NCBI GenBank assembly: GCA_044867645.1
Contig: JBIOVI010000041.1
Location: forward strand, 124,001-188,000
Direction: 5' to 3'
Length of the DNA stretch: 64,000 bases
From: VRUE01 sp044867645
GTDB taxonomy: Bacteria > Actinomycetota > Thermoleophilia > Solirubrobacterales > 70-9
The first letter of the stretch is position 1. Each line of letters opens with the position of its first letter. The notes beneath the pieces are model-generated. The model was not told the origin of the DNA and did no database searches. It saw only the letters and a list, made by a program, of their open reading frames with translations. A program made the position numbers and the translations under genes. Positions 8,401 through 15,479 of the stretch are shown piece after piece.

Positions 8401-10013
8401 GTGGTCGTGAAGGTGGCGAAGCTCGCATCAGCCCCTTCTGCTTTGCCGACGAGGCTGGTGGCGACGAAGCGGAAGTGGTAAGCGGTACCGGGGTTCAGCC
8501 CGCCAATGTGGACGCTGACGTTGTGGTTGCTGTTGTCGGTGGAAAAGCCGATCGGGACGCTCTCGGCGCTGCTCTGTCCGTAGGAGGCAGTGGTCCCGTA
8601 CTCGACGTGGTAGGTCGTCTTGGCGCCTTTGGGGTTGATCTTGGCGCTCAGCGTCACATCGGTAGTACCGATCGCTTCGGCCGTCTGTTCGCTGATCGCG
8701 GGAAGGCCGATCGCGGTGGTGAGGGTGCGATCGTTGCCGTTGGCGGTGCCTTCGGCGCTCGCAGCAACTAGACGGAAGCGGTAGGTCGTGCTGGCGCTGA
8801 GGCCGCTGATTTCGGCTTTAACCGCCTGGGGGTTGGAGTCAGGCGGGATCGAAGCAGCGACTGGAGCGCAAGGGACGCTGCCGCCGGAGCTAAGGTCGCT
8901 GTAGCCGGTGCTTTTGAAAGCCGCTTCGGTGACGTACTCGAAGTGGCAATCGGTCAGCGGTTTGCCTTCGGGATTGACCGTGCCGTTAAGGGTGGCGAAG
9001 GTATTGCCGAGTTTATCTGCGTCTTCGGTCGTAACACTCGGCAGCGGAACCGGCGATCCGAAGACCTGGATCTTGCCGTGAGCTGCGTCGGAGAGGTAAA
9101 CGCGATCGGCTGCTTCATCGATCGCGATACCGGTGTACTGAGCACCAGAGACGCCGGCGCCGAATTCATAGACAGCGTTACCGCCGGAGTCATAGACCGA
9201 GACGCGGTTGGTGTGGACGATGTAGAGGTCGTCGTTCGAGCGATCGACTGCGATCGGGTCGGCTCTGGATTCACCGGCAAGGGAGTCGACTTTGATCGCC
9301 GTCGTGTAGGCGCTGAGGGCGGTGTATTTCCAGGTTGCGCCTTCGAAGTAGGAGACGTAGAGGTTGGCGTCGGAATCAAGGGCGACGTGGCCGGGGAAGC
9401 CCTGGTTGGCGTTAACCGAGCCGATCGGGTTGCCAGCGGAATCGTACTCCTTGACCGCTTCGGCGAGGAGGTCGCCGACCCAGATGTTGCCGGAGGAATC
9501 GACCGTGACGCCGCCGGGGAAGACGAGACCCGCCAGCGGGAAGTTGCCACCAAGGAGGGTGCCCGTAGCGTCAAAGCCAGAGACCGTGGCGGCTTCGGTC
9601 GAAGCGTAATAGATGTTGTGGGAGGCGCTGTCGATCGCGAGGTCTGGGCTGAGACCACCTTCTGCGACCGAGAGGGGAAAGTTGCCGCCTAGAGGCGTAT
9701 GGGCGCCAGGGGTGGAGGCGTCAAAGGCGTGGACTTCGTGGGAGAGAGCATCTAAGGCGCCGAGGTGCTTATTGCCCTGATCGAAGGCAAGGGCGTTGGG
9801 GGATTCAAAGGAAGTGACACCAGTGCCGTCGGGACCGAAGGATTCGACCGGCAGACGGGTTTCGGCGGCGAGGGCGGCGCCCGGAAGGAGGCAGACGACT
9901 GCGCAAAGGCAAATGAGCAGGGAGGCGATGAGGGCACCAGGGCGTCGCGACCGGAGACTCCTGCCTCCGCCCGAGTTCGATCCCGCGGTCGATGCCTTCG
10001 CGTGGCTTCTCAC
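5493..10013 (-). CDS. Giant secreted NHL/fibronectin/YWTD-repeat protein
   Basis: A 1506-aa protein starting at GTG 10013, preceded by GGAG. It has an arginine-rich N-terminus and a hydrophobic signal segment with cleavage near ALAA-E (about residue 50). Residues about 55-320 form an NHL-type beta propeller. Two fibronectin-III-like domains (about 325-535) follow, then a short Cys-containing motif (SCPNDQFRTG, DCRAYEQVSPVDKHG near 541-575). A second propeller region follows with YWTD-like repeats (IGRANLDGTGVEQSFI, about 865-1120) and PD40-like blades (NDVYEW). The C-terminus is a Lys/Arg-rich tail ending NRGGSK. No sorting signal is visible. The role is unknown; architecture suggests extracellular binding or adhesion. 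It is first in an operon with the 1090-aa protein. Confidence 0.87.
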   Translation of the reverse strand: MRSHAKASTAGSNSGGGRSLRSRRPGALIASLLICLCAVVCLLPGAALAAETRLPVESFGPDGTGVTSFESPNALAFDQGNKHLGALDALSHEVHAFDASTPGAHTPLGGNFPLSVAEGGLSPDLAIDSASHNIYYASTEAATVSGFDATGTLLGGNFPLAGLVFPGGVTVDSSGNIWVGDLLAEAVKEYDSAGNPIGSVNANQGFPGHVALDSDANLYVSYFEGATWKYTALSAYTTAIKVDSLAGESRADPIAVDRSNDDLYIVHTNRVSVYDSGGNAVYEFGAGVSGAQYTGIAIDEAADRVYLSDAAHGKIQVFGSPVPLPSVTTEDADKLGNTFATLNGTVNPEGKPLTDCHFEYVTEAAFKSTGYSDLSSGGSVPCAPVAASIPPDSNPQAVKAEISGLSASTTYRFRLVAASAEGTANGNDRTLTTAIGLPAISEQTAEAIGTTDVTLSAKINPKGAKTTYHVEYGTTASYGQSSAESVPIGFSTDNSNHNVSVHIGGLNPGTAYHFRFVATSLVGKAEGADASFATFTTTPGFGSCPNDQFRTGFGSRLSDCRAYEQVSPVDKHGANVQGLAYEVQASVTGDRVTFYLRGGLATTGGGSSTLAPFMASRGPSGWSSDGLMLLLEPGLEGDLVGWSDDLTTTFVGGEVPAGLSFFLRDSATAAYESLFTAPRPATGKYSAELGGYAADTSHLTFETYAPLLPDAATKQSNLYDLNHGALTLPGRIPVASATSCDDAGGPACVPAPQGAFAGNNGIDVGVGGGYSAYHAISRDGSKVYFTDRASGQLYVREDGTRTRQISASQKTNGSGPGGSDPLGPKAVNFGESTPDGSHVFFTSPEELTDDAKTGVGPAIGRANLDGSLPNHSFIELPAAANGVAANGFHIYWVNTSTGTIGRANLDGTGVEQSFITGASKPQYVAVDGSHVYWTNAANGTNSEGTIGRANLDGTGVEQSFITGASNPRGIAVDSSFIYWANAGTTAATRAIGRANLDGTGVEQSFIPVTAGSTGPSGVAVNASFVYWTNPASGVNSIGRATISGGSAQQEFVKSLIIPRGLALDGTYLYWANSTIFNSGVPVVASRIGRVKLDGSERDDNFIRNNDGQGVAVDGAHIYWAGADVRDTSNDLYRYDNGSGELVDLSVDSSPVNTRGADVQGLLGATPDGSYVYFVANGVLAPGASPGGAELTENNNIRLESTNLYVSHDGTTEFIAQLHPREDMGNWRFSSQRPSRVADDGTLVFSSKRLVDLSGHDHGSSFLCQGPCTQFYRYSPSDGELNCVTCTPSGTPPSGGISLGSAAPSGPGILVQDSPNATIIPRNLSVDGDRFFFESRDPLLPSDTNGVNDVYEWEAKGSGSCESESQNGGCLYLISSGTSPAVSRFADASANGDHVFFFTDQPLVPGDGDQLTDVYDAAVGGGLAAQHELAPPTCSSTACQANPAPPPDPTLSSASFSGAGNLREGKGSSARRCPKGKRKVRRAGKVRCQKAHKAKQHKRHNNRGGSK
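6997..7318 (-). repeat. Tandem 49-bp near-identical cores in YWTD repeats
   Basis: Three nearly identical 49-bp cores lie at 6997-7045, 7132-7180 and 7270-7318, with periods of 135 and 138 bp. They encode the IGRANLDGTGVEQSFI blades. Differences are single bases. Such high DNA identity between protein repeats suggests recent duplication or gene conversion, and repeat number may vary between strains. Confidence 0.85.
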
Positions 10014-10309
10014 GTAGCTCTCTCCTTGTCCCTGAGCCCTCTGCCGGCCGCTTCCCTTGGCGGCCCTCTTGGCGCTCGGTTGTCCCTGTTCCCGTTTGGG
10101 GTACTGCGTTGGCTATACCGTCTTCGTTCCTGAATGAAGACGTGGCCGCATGTAAACACGCTGGCGTGATGTTGTCAAGATACGCACATGGTATTGTTAA
10201 AGCGTATGCTTGATTTGCAGGGAGATTTCAGGGCGGGTAACAGCTGCAAAACCCGCGGGTTCCCAGATAAACAGGTGTTCGGGCTCGGTACGCGCGGGGC
10301 TTCGGCGGA
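10014..10309 (-). promoter_or_regulatory. Leader and promoter region of the secreted-protein operon
   Basis: No gene is supported in this 296-bp gap. On the minus strand it holds the GGAG ribosome site close to 10013, a leader of roughly 130 bases, and promoter block B: TTGACA (10178-10173) with an imperfect inverted repeat GATAC-N7-GTATT (10179-10195) matching block A at 2151-2198. At 10250-10261 AACCCGCGGGTT is a short palindrome followed on the minus strand by TT; with GCGGGT/ACCCGC arms nearby it may terminate the TetR gene to the right. Confidence 0.6.
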
Positions 10310-11050
10310 CTAGGCGCTGGCCTGTTTGCGCCGCGCCTCAAGGGGCTCAGACGCCGCTTGCTCGTCGCGCTCGAAGGCGACGAGCTTGCCCTCTTTGGGG
10401 CCGGGCTCGCCGAGACGGTAGAAGGCAAGCACGTACTCGACCAGCGGCGGCGCCAGCTCGCGCAGGCTCTTCGCGCGCCCGTTGAGCACCTCGCTGGCGA
10501 CCCGCGAGGCGATGCCGCCGACGATCACACCCTCGACCTCAGGTGCAGGTATCGATTGGGGTGGCAGCTCCGGGGCAGCGAAGCGCAGCAGCTTGCCGTA
10601 GCGAGCCAGCCACTCGTGGTATCGGCGCGCGATCTCCTCCCCAGCCGATGGCGCCTCGACGAAGAGCAGGCGCGCTACCTCCGGCTCGTCGGCAAGGGCC
10701 TCGAGACCCGCCACCAGCGAGCGCTCCACCCGCGCTTCGATCGTCGCACCCGCCTCGCAAGGCTGGGCGAGGACGTCGAAAAGCCGCTCGTGACCGAGAT
10801 CGTGGGCGGTGGCGAAGCACTCCTGCTTGTCGGCGAAGCTCTTGTAGAAGGCGTTGCGCGAGACGGCGGCCGCCTTGACGATGTCGGCGACCGACATCGC
10901 TTCGTAGCCGCGCTCGGCGACCACGCCCGGAACCGCCGCAAGCAGCCGCTCGCGCTGGTCGCGCAGCACCTCCTCGGGCGCCAGCGCATGCCTCCCGCGC
11001 GGGAGGCGGCGCGGCGCGGCGGATTTGGAGCTGGCGCGTGCCTTGGCCAT
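10310..11050 (-). CDS. TetR-family regulator
   Basis: A 246-aa TetR regulator. An Ala/Arg/Ser-rich N-terminus is followed by LPRGRHALAPEEVLRDQRER and a helix-turn-helix at about 52-72 (MSVADIVKAAAVSRNAFYKSF), then a helical C-terminal domain. The N-terminal signature is shared with the two TetR genes at 748-2119. The three regulators therefore flank the secreted-protein operon and look like one expanded subfamily. No clear Shine-Dalgarno sequence precedes the ATG, and the duplicated operator block is not found in front of this gene, so it may answer to a different signal. Confidence 0.88.
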   Translation of the reverse strand: MAKARASSKSAAPRRLPRGRHALAPEEVLRDQRERLLAAVPGVVAERGYEAMSVADIVKAAAVSRNAFYKSFADKQECFATAHDLGHERLFDVLAQPCEAGATIEARVERSLVAGLEALADEPEVARLLFVEAPSAGEEIARRYHEWLARYGKLLRFAAPELPPQSIPAPEVEGVIVGGIASRVASEVLNGRAKSLRELAPPLVEYVLAFYRLGEPGPKEGKLVAFERDEQAASEPLEARRKQASA

Positions 11051-11151
11051 GATTCGCGAACGGACCTATCCGTTACACGTACAGGGTAGTTCTTAAATAC
11101 TTCCCGGTCAACGGCCGCATCGACAAGCGCGGTCCTCGCAGGGAACCGAGC

Positions 11152-11667
11152 TCAGTCCTCGTCGAGGCTCGGAATCGGGTCGATCGGGAGCTCGCCATTG
11201 ACCAGCTCCAGCTTTTCGAGATCGACCCGGTCCTGCCCGCGACCCGCAAGCCGCTTAAAGCCGACGAGACTGCGCAGCGAGGCGACGCGAAAGGGCCTAT
11301 CGCGCCAGGTGCCCTCGATGGCACGGGAAGCAACGGTCTCGTAGTCGAGCGGGGGAAGGCCGCCACGCATGATGTCGATCACGCCATGACGGCTGTCGAC
11401 GCGCAGGTGGTGCGCACCCTCTACCTCTTCGGCACTCAGCACTTTTCCGTCGCTGAAGCGAGTGGCTCCGATTCGCTCGAAGAAACGGAGAATCGCGTCA
11501 TCTGCTTCGGGACCGTCGGGCACAAGGAGGTCCGAGTCCTTGGTTGCACGAAAGTAGCCGTGGGCGATCACGGCAAAACCTCCAATGACGACATGCTCCA
11601 AACCGCTGGCGGTGGCGTCAGCGACGACGCCGGAGAGATCAGGCCCGCGGATCTCGCTGGTGGCCAT
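11152..11667 (-). CDS. Nucleotidyltransferase-like protein (DUF6036-like)
   Basis: A 171-aa protein with a nucleotidyltransferase-fold start: VVIGGFAVIAHGYFRATKDSDLLV, where GGFAV corresponds to the GG motif and DSDLLV to the D-x-D metal site. It resembles small MNT or AbiEii-like proteins used as toxin-antitoxin or immunity components. I chose ATG 11667; the frame extends to 11727 but there runs through the end of the small upstream gene. It overlaps that 73-aa gene by 29 bases, and the pair is probably one transcript. The exact reaction is unknown. Confidence 0.7.
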   Translation of the reverse strand: MATSEIRGPDLSGVVADATASGLEHVVIGGFAVIAHGYFRATKDSDLLVPDGPEADDAILRFFERIGATRFSDGKVLSAEEVEGAHHLRVDSRHGVIDIMRGGLPPLDYETVASRAIEGTWRDRPFRVASLRSLVGFKRLAGRGQDRVDLEKLELVNGELPIDPIPSLDED

Positions 11668-11860
11668 GACCGGAGGCGTGGACGGCGTTGTAGAACTCGA
11701 ATGCCTGATCGCAGAGCTTCTGGCCAAACTCCAATCGCTCGGAGACCGAAAGGGTCAGGGCGAACTCGGCTTCCTGTCGCTCCTCTTCGCGATTGACCTC
11801 GGCCCACTCGGCCTCGTAGCCGGGGGCTGGACGGGGACCCTTCCTAGACGTGGAAGCCAT
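11639..11860 (-). CDS. Small 73-aa protein upstream of the nucleotidyltransferase
   Basis: A short charged protein, MASTSRKGPRPAPGYEAEW..., with a central amphipathic helix (SVSERLEFGQKLCDQAF) that could be a protein interaction surface. It has no recognisable family. Its stop overlaps the following nucleotidyltransferase start by 29 bases, like a toxin-antitoxin or partner-protein pair. It seems to be read from a leaderless mRNA: TACCAT (11872-11867) lies exactly six bases before the ATG and there is no Shine-Dalgarno sequence. Confidence 0.65.
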   Translation of the reverse strand: MASTSRKGPRPAPGYEAEWAEVNREEERQEAEFALTLSVSERLEFGQKLCDQAFEFYNAVHASGHGHQRDPRA

Positions 11861-11888
11861 ACATCAATGGTACGCCGCCGTCACGATG

Positions 11889-12749
11889 TCAGCCCAGGCT
11901 GGGGCGCATCTGGCGCAGCCGCTTCACCCGCTCCTCGATCGGCGGGTGGGTCGAAAAGAGGCCAGCGATCCCCTTGCCCGAGAAGGGCTTGACGATGTAG
12001 AGGGGCTCGGCCGCCTGGTTGACCCGCATTGGGATCGCCTGCGCTCCCTGCTCGAGGCGCAGCAGGGCGCTGGCCAGCGACTCCGGATTGCCGCAGATCG
12101 CGGCGCCGCCCGCATCGGCCGCGTACTCGCGCTGGCGCGAGATCGAGAGCTGGATGATCGTCGCCGCGATCGGCGCCAGCAGGACCAGCGCCAGCGAGGC
12201 GACCAGGCTGAGCGGCGACTCGTCGTCGCCGCCGAACCACATCATCATGTAGGCGAGATAGGTGATCGCGGCACCGATCGCCGAGGCGACCGACTGGATC
12301 AGGATGTCGCGGTGCTGGATGTGAGCGAGCTCGTGGGCGAGGACGCCGCGCAGCTCGTCCTCGGAGAGCAGTTTGGTGATCCCCTGCGTGACCGCCACCG
12401 CGGCGTGCTTCGGGTTGCGGCCGGTGGCGAAGGCGTTGGGCTGCTCCTGGGGGATCATGTAGAGACGCGGCATCGGCAGGCCGGCGCGCGTCGTCAGTTC
12501 GCGCACGATCTGGTAGAGCCGCGGCGCCTCGGACTCCTCGATCGGCTTGGCGCCGCTCATTTTCAGCGCCAATTTGTCGCTGAAGAAGTAGGAGCCCAGG
12601 TTGATCAGGAGGGCGATGCCGAGGAAGAGACCGGCGGTCGAGGGGCCGCCAATCAGCGCGCCGATGACGACGAGCAGGCCGGAGAGGCTGGCCAGCAGGA
12701 TCGTCGTGCGGAGGGTGGCTCCCCAGGTGGATTGCTTGGTGGTGGTCAT
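11889..12749 (-). CDS. htpX: Zinc metalloprotease HtpX
   Basis: A 286-aa M48 integral-membrane protease for quality control of membrane proteins, the usual length for HtpX. Two N-terminal membrane segments (about 15-35 and 38-56) are followed by the catalytic HELAH (139-143), a further hydrophobic hairpin (about 150-200), and the third zinc ligand in REYAAD (Glu208). The C-terminus ends FSTHPPIEERVKRLRQM, typical for the family. AGGAG stands eight bases before the ATG. Divergent from the sensor kinase at 12956 with a palindrome in between, so envelope stress control by that two-component system is possible but unproven. Confidence 0.95.
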   Translation of the reverse strand: MTTTKQSTWGATLRTTILLASLSGLLVVIGALIGGPSTAGLFLGIALLINLGSYFFSDKLALKMSGAKPIEESEAPRLYQIVRELTTRAGLPMPRLYMIPQEQPNAFATGRNPKHAAVAVTQGITKLLSEDELRGVLAHELAHIQHRDILIQSVASAIGAAITYLAYMMMWFGGDDESPLSLVASLALVLLAPIAATIIQLSISRQREYAADAGGAAICGNPESLASALLRLEQGAQAIPMRVNQAAEPLYIVKPFSGKGIAGLFSTHPPIEERVKRLRQMRPSLG

Positions 12750-12823
12750 CGCGTTAGCTCCTCGGGTCTGTTGGCGAAGATCGTGCTGCTACCGCAGTAT
12801 TGCGCCGAGGTCGGGATCCGGCC

Positions 12824-12841
12824 ATAGGGGCCAACCCCTAT
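12824..12841. promoter_or_regulatory. Perfect inverted repeat between htpX and the kinase gene
   Basis: ATAGGGG, four-base spacer CCAA, CCCCTAT. It lies about 75 bases before the htpX start and 60 bases before the -35 of the divergent kinase, where an operator for shared control would be expected. Confidence 0.5.
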
Positions 12842-12899
12842 TCACCTGCGCCAGGCTGCCCAGGGACGCGTCGGGAGCGATGCCAACCACGCCTGGGTC

Positions 12900-12926
12900 T
12901 TGACTCCCGACACGTCTGCGTAGGCT
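12900..12926 (+). promoter_or_regulatory. Probable promoter of the histidine kinase
   Basis: TTGACT (12900-12905) and TAGGCT (12921-12926) with a short 15-base spacer; the kinase ATG at 12956 is preceded by GAGG. Confidence 0.4.
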
Positions 12927-12955
12927 AGGTCCGTCGTGGCGCCGAGGAATTCCAG

Positions 12956-13813
12956 ATGACGACCGTGGTTATCGTCGTGCTCGCCGCCGCAGCCGCGGCG
13001 CTCGCCGTCAGCCTCTTCGTCCAACGACGCCGTTTCGCCCCGCTGGAGAACCTGATCGAGGAGATGGAGAAGGTCGACCTGAGCCGGCCTGGACCCCTTC
13101 TGCCCGACTCGATCGACGGGGTCGGCGAGACCGAGGAGGTCGAGCGGATCGAGCTGGCCTTTCTGCGGATGATGCGACGCCTCGAGGCGGAGCGACTGCG
13201 CGCCGGCAGCGCCGCTCTGCGAGCTCAGGAGGAGGAGCGGGCCCGGGTCGCAAGAGACCTCCACGACGAGGTCAACCAATCGCTGACCGGACTGCTGCTA
13301 CGGCTCGAGGCGATGCGTGAGGCGGCGCCACCCGAGCTGGAGCCGGAGCTTGCCGAGACGCGCTCGCTCGCCAACCAGGCGATGCGCGAGCTGCTCTCGC
13401 TCGCCCGGCAGCTGCGGCCGACTGCGCTCGACGACCTCGGCCTCGCCGCCGCGATTGCCGGTCAGGTCGAGGGCGTCGAGCGTTCGGGCCTTGCCGCCGG
13501 CCTGGCGATCGAGGGCGACTTCTCCGGCCTCGACGACGACGTGCAGCTGGTCGTCTACCGGGTCGCCCAGGAGGCGTTGACCAACGCCTCTCGCCACAGC
13601 GAGGCGCAGCAGATCGCGGTGAGACTGCGCCGCTCCGGAAATGGGGTCGAGCTGGAGGTCGCCGACGACGGCCGAGGCTTCGCCTTCGAGCAGTCCGAGG
13701 TAGGTCTCGGGATCGGCGGCATGAGGGAGCGCGCACTGCTGATCGGCGGCGAGCTGACGATCGAGTCGCGACCCAGTCACGGGACCACCGTGCGGCTCTC
13801 GGTCCCCGGCTGA
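12956..13813 (+). CDS. NarL-system sensor histidine kinase (HisKA_3)
   Basis: A 285-aa sensor kinase. One N-terminal membrane helix (1-23) leads into a short linker. The HisKA_3 dimerisation domain holds the phospho-acceptor His103 in EEERARVARDLHDEVNQSL, and the ATPase domain shows the N box (VYRVAQEALTNASRHS), DDGRGF and GLGIGGMRERA. This is the LiaS/NarX/DegS-like class. There is no recognisable extracellular sensor domain, so it probably senses a membrane event or a partner. Its obvious partner is the NarL-type regulator at 14807, but a gene on the opposite strand now separates them. Confidence 0.93.
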   Translation: MTTVVIVVLAAAAAALAVSLFVQRRRFAPLENLIEEMEKVDLSRPGPLLPDSIDGVGETEEVERIELAFLRMMRRLEAERLRAGSAALRAQEEERARVARDLHDEVNQSLTGLLLRLEAMREAAPPELEPELAETRSLANQAMRELLSLARQLRPTALDDLGLAAAIAGQVEGVERSGLAAGLAIEGDFSGLDDDVQLVVYRVAQEALTNASRHSEAQQIAVRLRRSGNGVELEVADDGRGFAFEQSEVGLGIGGMRERALLIGGELTIESRPSHGTTVRLSVPG

Positions 13814-13815
13814 TC

Positions 13816-14745
13816 TCATCGGCTGCGGTCGAGGAGCACAGCCAGCGTCTTCGCCACTTGGTCTGACTCCTCGTTGATCTGACGTTCGGACAGTCGGACC
13901 ACCTCGTAGCCAATGCTCTTGAGATTGAGGTCCCTGCTGCGATCGTCCCGGAAGGCCTCTTCTCCACGGTGGTAGAGGTAGCTGTCGGTTTCGACCACCA
14001 ACCGGCAGTCGCGCCAGAGGAAGTCGACGAGGTAGGGACCGATGGGAACATTGACTTCAGGCGACGGCAATCGGTGGCCGCGGCACAACTGCAGGAAGTC
14101 GAGCTCCAAATCGCTGCGGGTTCGATCGTCCCCCGGTCCGTCACCGATCGCGCGCTGATCGCCGATCGGCAGACCAAGCACGCCCGCCTGCCGGACGGCC
14201 CTGCGCAGCTCGTAAGGACGAACGGCGCCGGGCCAGCCCTCCGACGTCGCCCGACGCAGGTTCGCGATCGTCCGCGCCGGTGTCGTGACCGGGATCCCGC
14301 GGCGGAGAGTCACATCGGATGGCGCGAGGATGAGCGAGCGATGCACAAGGATGCCGCGGCGTCTTGCCCGCCCGCCGTCGCCACTGACGATGACGTCAGC
14401 TGGGTGATCGCCAATCGACAGCAGCCCCCACAGGCAAGCGGCGCTGCGATGACTCACTGCCGCTCCCCAGTAGTCGAGCACAGAATCGCCGGTGCCACTC
14501 GGGCCTCCACCGATTGCAAGCACAGCCGCAAGCCAGCGTCCCTGGGCGGAGAGAGCGCCATGGCCGACCGCGTAGACCCCTCGATGGATGCGGTGCAGCC
14601 GTCCCGCGAGAACGCGTGCCCGAATCGCGTCTTCACTGATGCCCACCCGCCGCAACTGCGCGGTCGAGACCACCCCACATTGGCGGCCCGCGAGCTCCGC
14701 TGCCGGGTCAACTTTGGCCACCCCTCTGGCGACTTTCCCGTCCAT
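13816..14745 (-). CDS. AbiEi-like N-terminal / DUF559 nuclease-fold protein
   Basis: A 309-aa protein. The N-terminal part (STAQLRRVGISEDAIRARVL, then GRLHRIHRGVYAVGH) is the winged helix-turn-helix region seen in AbiEi antitoxin-like proteins. The C-terminal 100 residues match the DUF559 (Vsr-like, PD-(D/E)xK fold) pattern, with YLVDFLWRDCRLVVETDSY supplying Asp and Glu-x-Asp positions. The family is common in actinobacteria and its function is unknown; nucleic-acid cleavage or defence is inferred. Start at 14745 is tentative because no good ribosome site is visible and the open frame continues to 15012 antisense to the response regulator. It interrupts a two-component pair. Confidence 0.75.
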   Translation of the reverse strand: MDGKVARGVAKVDPAAELAGRQCGVVSTAQLRRVGISEDAIRARVLAGRLHRIHRGVYAVGHGALSAQGRWLAAVLAIGGGPSGTGDSVLDYWGAAVSHRSAACLWGLLSIGDHPADVIVSGDGGRARRRGILVHRSLILAPSDVTLRRGIPVTTPARTIANLRRATSEGWPGAVRPYELRRAVRQAGVLGLPIGDQRAIGDGPGDDRTRSDLELDFLQLCRGHRLPSPEVNVPIGPYLVDFLWRDCRLVVETDSYLYHRGEEAFRDDRSRDLNLKSIGYEVVRLSERQINEESDQVAKTLAVLLDRSR

Positions 14746-14806
14746 ATAACGGGTAAGTCGCCAGAGCCCCCCATTCTCCCCTGCCGCAGTTGGGAGACTT
14801 GGCTCG

Positions 14807-15436
14807 ATGCGCGTGCTGATCGCAGATGACCATGGGATCGTTCGCTCCGGGCTGCGGCTGCTGCTCGAGCGCCAGCCGGACATCGAGGTGGTCGGCGAGG
14901 CGGCGGACGGGGCCGAGGCGCGCGAGCTGGCGATCCGCGAGCGGCCCGAGCTGGCGATCCTCGACGTCAAGATGCCGAAGCTGACGGGGCTGCAGGCCAC
15001 CCGTGAGATCAAGGCCCAGGCGCCCGAGGTCGCGGTCCTGATCCTCTCGATGCACGACGACGAGCGCTATTTGTTCGAGGCGCTGAAAGCGGGCGCCTCG
15101 GGCTACGTGCTCAAGGCCCAGGCCGACACCGACCTGCTCGCAGCGATCCGCGCGGTCGAGCGCGGCGAGCCCTTCCTCACCCCCGAGGCACAGCGCTCGC
15201 TGATCAAGGACGTGCTGGAGCGTGGCTCGACCGGCGAGGAGGAGCTGACGCCGCGCGAGGAGGAAATCGTCAAGTTGGTCGCCGAGGCGCACACGACGAA
15301 GGAGATCGCGGCAATCCTCCACCTTTCGGAGAAGACCGTCGAGAACCACCGGGCCAACGCGATGCGCAAGCTGGGGATGCGAGACCGGGTCGAGCTGGTT
15401 CGTTACGCGATCCGGCGTGGGCTGATCGAGCCGTGA
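14807..15436 (+). CDS. NarL/FixJ-family response regulator
   Basis: A 209-aa response regulator. The receiver domain has the acidic pair at 7-8, phospho-acceptor Asp53 in LAILDVKMPK, the Ser in ILSMHDD and Lys in YVLKA. The C-terminal LuxR-type helix-turn-helix (LTPREEEIVKLVAEAHTTKE then LSEKTVENHRANAMRKL) binds DNA. It is the likely partner of the kinase at 12956, the usual arrangement for LiaR-like systems, although the DUF559 gene lies between. GGGAGA precedes the ATG at a slightly long distance. Target genes may include the adjacent exporter at 15480 or htpX. Confidence 0.95.
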   Translation: MRVLIADDHGIVRSGLRLLLERQPDIEVVGEAADGAEARELAIRERPELAILDVKMPKLTGLQATREIKAQAPEVAVLILSMHDDERYLFEALKAGASGYVLKAQADTDLLAAIRAVERGEPFLTPEAQRSLIKDVLERGSTGEEELTPREEEIVKLVAEAHTTKEIAAILHLSEKTVENHRANAMRKLGMRDRVELVRYAIRRGLIEP

Positions 15437-15479
15437 GCCCTGCCGATGCTCGCGGTTTGCTTGACTGAGATTCCAGTCG

